This document shows positions 6,265-9,608 of a stretch of DNA of 9,608 bases, piece after piece. The stretch is from NCBI GenBank assembly GCA_024641365.1, contig JAHEDF010000122.1:1-9608 (forward strand), read 5' to 3'. Origin of the DNA: Planctomycetota bacterium (GTDB lineage: Bacteria; Planctomycetota; UBA11346). The notes under the pieces are model-generated. The model did not search any database. It saw only the letters and a program-made list of their open reading frames with translations, and had not been told where the DNA came from. Made by a program: the position numbers and the translations under genes. Position 1 is the first letter of the stretch. Each line of letters starts with the position of its first letter.

Positions 6265-7782
6265 ATGAACTTGGAATTATTCGAACAATTAGTGGATCGT
6301 CACTTGGACGGCGGATTAACCGCCGAACAACAAGTAGAATTAGAAACGGCCATTCAATCAGAGTCCGCACTTCGTACCCGTTATTGGGAACTCAGTCGCA
6401 TTCATGGACAATTACATAATTTTAGCCAAGAACGTCTCGGCCGTAGTATTTCATTTACCGAAACGCCCGTTCATGCTGGTACCGCACAGAAAACACCAAC
6501 GCAGCGCACACCGTTACAAATGCCTCCACGACAACGCGGTGCTCACAAACGCAGTTGGGCGCGCCCAATATTAGCGCTAGCCGCAAGTATTGTGTTAGCC
6601 ATTTCACTGCTATTACCGCAATGGATTACCAAACCACCACTCACACAAGACGACGCCGTTATTATTGATGTCGCCCAGGCAGAATGGCCACAAGGAACCT
6701 CGTATTCAGTCGGTGATAGCATTGGTGCTAAATCTTTTGCGCTCAAAAAAGGATTAGCCCAAATTCGCTTTAGCAGCGGGGCTACCATGATTGTTACCGG
6801 ACCTGCACAAATATCTGTGCAAAGTCCTAAATTAGCGACCTTACATAATGGCCGTATAACTATGCGGGTTCCAGAAACGGCTCATGGATTTGCTATTCAA
6901 ACAACTGGATTACAGGTCGTTGATTTAGGAACCGAGTTTGGTGTCAGTCAGCAATTTGACCAAAATCAACCCGGCGCAGAAATAATTGTCTTTGAGGGAA
7001 GTGTCGAAGCAGCCACACCTGATGTGACTTCTCTGCCCAAAATATTAAGGCGTGGAGAAGCATCACGCATAAATTCGCAAGGCGCTTTAGAACAAACCCC
7101 CTATAATGAAAAAGGCTACATACGTGTCATGCCAAATGAATTGGCCGCCGCGCATTTAGAAAAGGATATTGAAGCTTGGTATAAATTTGAAGAAAAATCA
7201 GGAACTCACGTCAGTGATGCAAGTGGAAATGGGCATCATGGCGTTTTACGTTATGGTAAAATTGATGACATGGCCACGACTGGCCGTATCAACGGGGCCT
7301 TTGAATTTTCTGGCGCAACTCATGTTGAAATTCCAAACCACCCACAATTAACGCTTAATGAGTTTACCTTGCATGCTTGGGTTAAACCTCAACAAAAACA
7401 AGGTGGCGATGCGCAAATACTTTCAAAACAAGGATCGTATGGGCTCGCATTGCCGGATAATGCCGCCATGAAATTTTACTTCTGGCATATGGATCGCGTT
7501 ATCGACCACGCTTTCACTCCGCAAGAATGGGTTAATCTCATTGCCACATTTGATGGCACGGTACGCCGTTTTTATGTTAATGGTGTCAGGATTGCTACAA
7601 TTAATAGTCCGTCTCCCCCGATATCTAAAGAGCCACTACGTTTAGGGACTTTAGAAAATCGTTCACCAGATCCTTTCCGCCACTTTAAAGGCACCATTGA
7701 CGATATTCGCATCTATCGCCGTGCGCTAAACGAAAATGAAGTACGCCTGCTCTATTTATCTGCAGATAATCCTTTGCCATAA
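6265..7782 (+). CDS. Membrane FecR-LamG fusion, probable anti-sigma/sensor protein
   Basis: This 505-residue single-pass protein has four parts. A cytoplasmic N-terminus (1-97) starts LFEQLVDRHLDGGLTAEQQ, an anti-sigma-like helical domain without a zinc HxxxCxxC motif. A membrane helix lies at about 101-117 (PILALAASIVLAISLLL). A periplasmic FecR domain at about 133-250 includes FSSGATMIVTGPAQISV, LHNGRITMRVPE, and VVDLGTEFGVS. A LamG jelly roll at about 303-497 includes DASGNGHHG (318-326), FTLHAWVKP, EWVNLIATFDG, and FKGTIDDIRIYRRAL. The plausible role is to bind and restrain the sigma factor encoded 9 nt upstream until the LamG domain meets a ligand. The ribosome-binding AGG overlaps the sigma stop codon, suggesting coupled translation. 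The PSCyt1/DUF1549 gene begins 25 nt after its stop. Domain calls are firm; regulatory role and ligand are inferred. Confidence 0.9.
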   Translation: MNLELFEQLVDRHLDGGLTAEQQVELETAIQSESALRTRYWELSRIHGQLHNFSQERLGRSISFTETPVHAGTAQKTPTQRTPLQMPPRQRGAHKRSWARPILALAASIVLAISLLLPQWITKPPLTQDDAVIIDVAQAEWPQGTSYSVGDSIGAKSFALKKGLAQIRFSSGATMIVTGPAQISVQSPKLATLHNGRITMRVPETAHGFAIQTTGLQVVDLGTEFGVSQQFDQNQPGAEIIVFEGSVEAATPDVTSLPKILRRGEASRINSQGALEQTPYNEKGYIRVMPNELAAAHLEKDIEAWYKFEEKSGTHVSDASGNGHHGVLRYGKIDDMATTGRINGAFEFSGATHVEIPNHPQLTLNEFTLHAWVKPQQKQGGDAQILSKQGSYGLALPDNAAMKFYFWHMDRVIDHAFTPQEWVNLIATFDGTVRRFYVNGVRIATINSPSPPISKEPLRLGTLENRSPDPFRHFKGTIDDIRIYRRALNENEVRLLYLSADNPLP

Positions 7783-7807
7783 AATTCCTACATAATTGAG
7801 GCCGCTT

Positions 7808-9608
7808 ATGACAACGACAAAGACAACTGCTATGAACAAATATATTCTCACCATGTCACTTTTAGCATCCGTGTGGTCACTGGGATCCGCCGCCGATGAG
7901 CCAACATTTTCATCCGAAGACGTCACTTTTTACGAAAAAACTGTTAAGCCCATTCTAGATGCGAATTGTTTAAAATGTCACGGCGGAGAAAAAACCAAAG
8001 CTGACCTACGCGTTACCAGCCGCGGTGCCATGTTGCGTGGCGGTGATTCTGGTCCGGCTGTTAAATTAGATAATATTGCCGACAGTTTAATGATTAAGAT
8101 GATCAACTATATTGATGACGATCATCAAATGCCGCCCAAACAAAAATTGTCCGCAGCAGATATAGCCGTTCTTACCAAATGGGTTGAAAAGGGGCTGCCG
8201 TGGACTCCTGGTGTCATTGATGAACATGCTAACGTGGTCAAAAAACCACTCATTAATGACGAGTCGCGTAATTATTGGGCCTACAAAAAACCAACTGCCA
8301 ACGCACAACCACAGGTCTCAAATAACAATTGGGTTCGCAATCCAATTGACGCGTATGTGTTAGAAAATTTAGACAAACACGGATTAAAACCGGCTCCCCC
8401 TGCCACTAAAGAAACGCTCATTCGCCGTGTTTATTATGATTTAATCGGGCTCCCCCCCACCGCAGAAGCTGTTGCTGCTTTTGCTGCCAATAAAAATCCG
8501 AACGCTTATGAGCAATTACTGGATGAATTATTAGCGAGTCCGCATTACGGAGAAAAATGGGGACGTCATTGGTTGGATGTTGTTGGCTATGCGGAAACCA
8601 ATGGTTACGAACGCGATGGCGATAAACCACACGTCTGGCGCTATCGTGATTATGTCGTGAAAGCATTTAATGACGACAAGCCGTATGACCAATTTATTGT
8701 TGAACAATTAGCTGGTGACGAAATTGAAAAACCAACGGCGGAATCAATTACAGCGACTGGATACTATCATTTAGGCATATGGGATGATGAACCCGCTGAC
8801 CGCGAATTAGCACATTATGATAATTTAGACCGCATCGTCTCAACCACGGGCGGTGCCATGATGGGCATGGCTTTAGGATGCGCTCGTTGTCACGACCATA
8901 AGCGTGATCCAATTGGACAAGCTGATTATTACCGCATGCTTGGTTTTTTTCACAGCATTCACCAAATCAGTAAAAATGGCGCCAATATAACGCAAAAATT
9001 AACCGTTTCAGCTGCTGAGATTGACGAATGGAATAAACGTGTTGCAACTTTAGAAAAAGATGTTGCGTCATTTGAACAAGCATTTTTAGCAAAATTACCC
9101 GCACAAGATCGTGAAGTTGCTACGCGGACGGCTGGATTTAAGAGCGTTAATTACACGCAATATAAAGGTCACTTCGATAAATTGCCCAATTTCAGCGCAT
9201 TACCTGTTGAGAAAAAAGGATCTTTTGCTGATGGCATCATTGATCCTGACGTTGCCGGTCGCGACAGTGATTACGGATTTGTCTTTGAAGGCGTTTTAGA
9301 AGTTCCTGACACTGGCGCTTATACCTTTAGTTTAGATAGCGATGATGGCTCACGGTTAATAATTAATAAAAAAATACTCATAGAAAAAGACGGCATACAT
9401 GGCATGGAAGGGTATAAAAATGCCACAGTTAATTTAAAGAAAGGACAAGTTCGCCTTACGCTCGAGTACTTTCAGGCCGTCGGTGGCAAAGGTTTAGCAA
9501 TGACATGGTCTGGCCCAGGCCTTGGAACCGTTGCACTTGTCAAAGGGGCAGACATTAAAGCCGGATCAGCGATTACCTTAGCTTCCCAAATTGCAGAAAA
9601 GGGACCCG
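7808..9608 (+). CDS. Exported PSCyt1-DUF1549-PA14-like cytochrome-type protein, 3' end outside window
   Basis: The frame is open from ATG 7808 to the right edge (600 codons, no stop), so the C-terminus, where a DUF1553 domain is expected, is missing. GAGG (7798-7801) sits 6 nt before the ATG. A second in-frame ATG at 7832 also precedes the signal peptide, which ends GSAA|DEP near residue 29. Order: PSCyt1 (about 40-130) with haem motif C54LKCH58 and candidate distal ligand M108 in HQMPPK; DUF1549 (about 175-385) with NPIDAYVLENLD, LPPTAEAV, SPHYGEKWGRHWLDVVGYAE, and a second haem motif C358ARCH362 in the block CHDHKRDPIGQ; a charged helical linker (about 400-430); and a PA14-like beta region (about 470-575: GAYTFSLDSDDGSRLIIN, MTWSGPG). 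Such proteins are abundant in Planctomycetes and Verrucomicrobia and have no proven reaction; an oxidative role in polysaccharide use at the cell surface is a guess. It is third in the sigma-FecR-LamG cluster. Confidence 0.92.
   Translation, partial: MTTTKTTAMNKYILTMSLLASVWSLGSAADEPTFSSEDVTFYEKTVKPILDANCLKCHGGEKTKADLRVTSRGAMLRGGDSGPAVKLDNIADSLMIKMINYIDDDHQMPPKQKLSAADIAVLTKWVEKGLPWTPGVIDEHANVVKKPLINDESRNYWAYKKPTANAQPQVSNNNWVRNPIDAYVLENLDKHGLKPAPPATKETLIRRVYYDLIGLPPTAEAVAAFAANKNPNAYEQLLDELLASPHYGEKWGRHWLDVVGYAETNGYERDGDKPHVWRYRDYVVKAFNDDKPYDQFIVEQLAGDEIEKPTAESITATGYYHLGIWDDEPADRELAHYDNLDRIVSTTGGAMMGMALGCARCHDHKRDPIGQADYYRMLGFFHSIHQISKNGANITQKLTVSAAEIDEWNKRVATLEKDVASFEQAFLAKLPAQDREVATRTAGFKSVNYTQYKGHFDKLPNFSALPVEKKGSFADGIIDPDVAGRDSDYGFVFEGVLEVPDTGAYTFSLDSDDGSRLIINKKILIEKDGIHGMEGYKNATVNLKKGQVRLTLEYFQAVGGKGLAMTWSGPGLGTVALVKGADIKAGSAITLASQIAEKGP

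Noticed and set aside
8087..8666. Minus-strand open frames of 73 and 82 codons
   Set aside because: Both are antisense to the PSCyt1/DUF1549 gene, whose frame is continuous and carries recognisable motifs.
1..9608. Mobile element, phage, CRISPR, toxin-antitoxin or defence system
   Set aside because: No transposase, integrase, terminal repeats, regularly spaced repeats or known defence motifs were seen in either strand; gene content is regulatory, hydrolytic and metabolic.

Overview
The window looks like part of a mid-GC chromosome from the Planctomycetes-Verrucomicrobia-Chlamydiae (PVC) superphylum, most likely Verrucomicrobiota, Lentisphaerota or Planctomycetota. The evidence is family content. 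A short ECF-like sigma factor is followed by a membrane FecR protein fused to a LamG domain, and then by a large exported PSCyt1/DUF1549 protein with two CxxCH haem motifs. An exported iduronate-2-sulfatase-type sulfatase and a second LamG fragment are also present. Family identifications come from reading motifs; no database search was run.

Layout. (1) 1-449: the 3' end of a LamG-containing gene that begins before the window. (2) 590-2095, plus strand: a secreted type I sulfatase, behind an AT-rich leader with a 9-bp inverted repeat and a candidate extended -10. (3) 2102-3544, minus strand: a Tat-type exported PhoD-like phosphatase that converges on the sulfatase with only 6 nt between stop codons. 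(4) 3545-3933: a 389-bp gene-free divergent intergenic region with several small dyads. (5) 3934-5485, plus strand: a tight three-gene group of a PfkB-family sugar (phosphate) kinase, a DUF4177-like 69-residue protein and a bifunctional-nuclease (DUF151) domain protein. (6) 5486-5688: intergenic, probably holding the sigma-gene promoter. (7) 5689-9608, plus strand: sigma factor, FecR-LamG anti-sigma-like protein, and a PSCyt1-DUF1549-PA14-like protein that runs off the right edge. The last gene is open for 600 codons with no stop in the window.

How it may work together (inference). The right-hand block reads as a cell-surface signalling unit. The FecR-LamG protein would hold the sigma factor at the membrane and sense a glycan or protein ligand through its periplasmic LamG domain, and the released sigma would transcribe genes such as the cytochrome-like protein beside it. 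The left edge (LamG C-terminus followed by a sulfatase) resembles the downstream part of a second such unit, so the window may lie between two sulfated-polysaccharide loci. The kinase/DUF4177/BFN group looks like housekeeping or metabolic sugar-phosphate functions. I saw no rRNA, tRNA, CRISPR array, insertion sequence, phage gene or recognised defence system.
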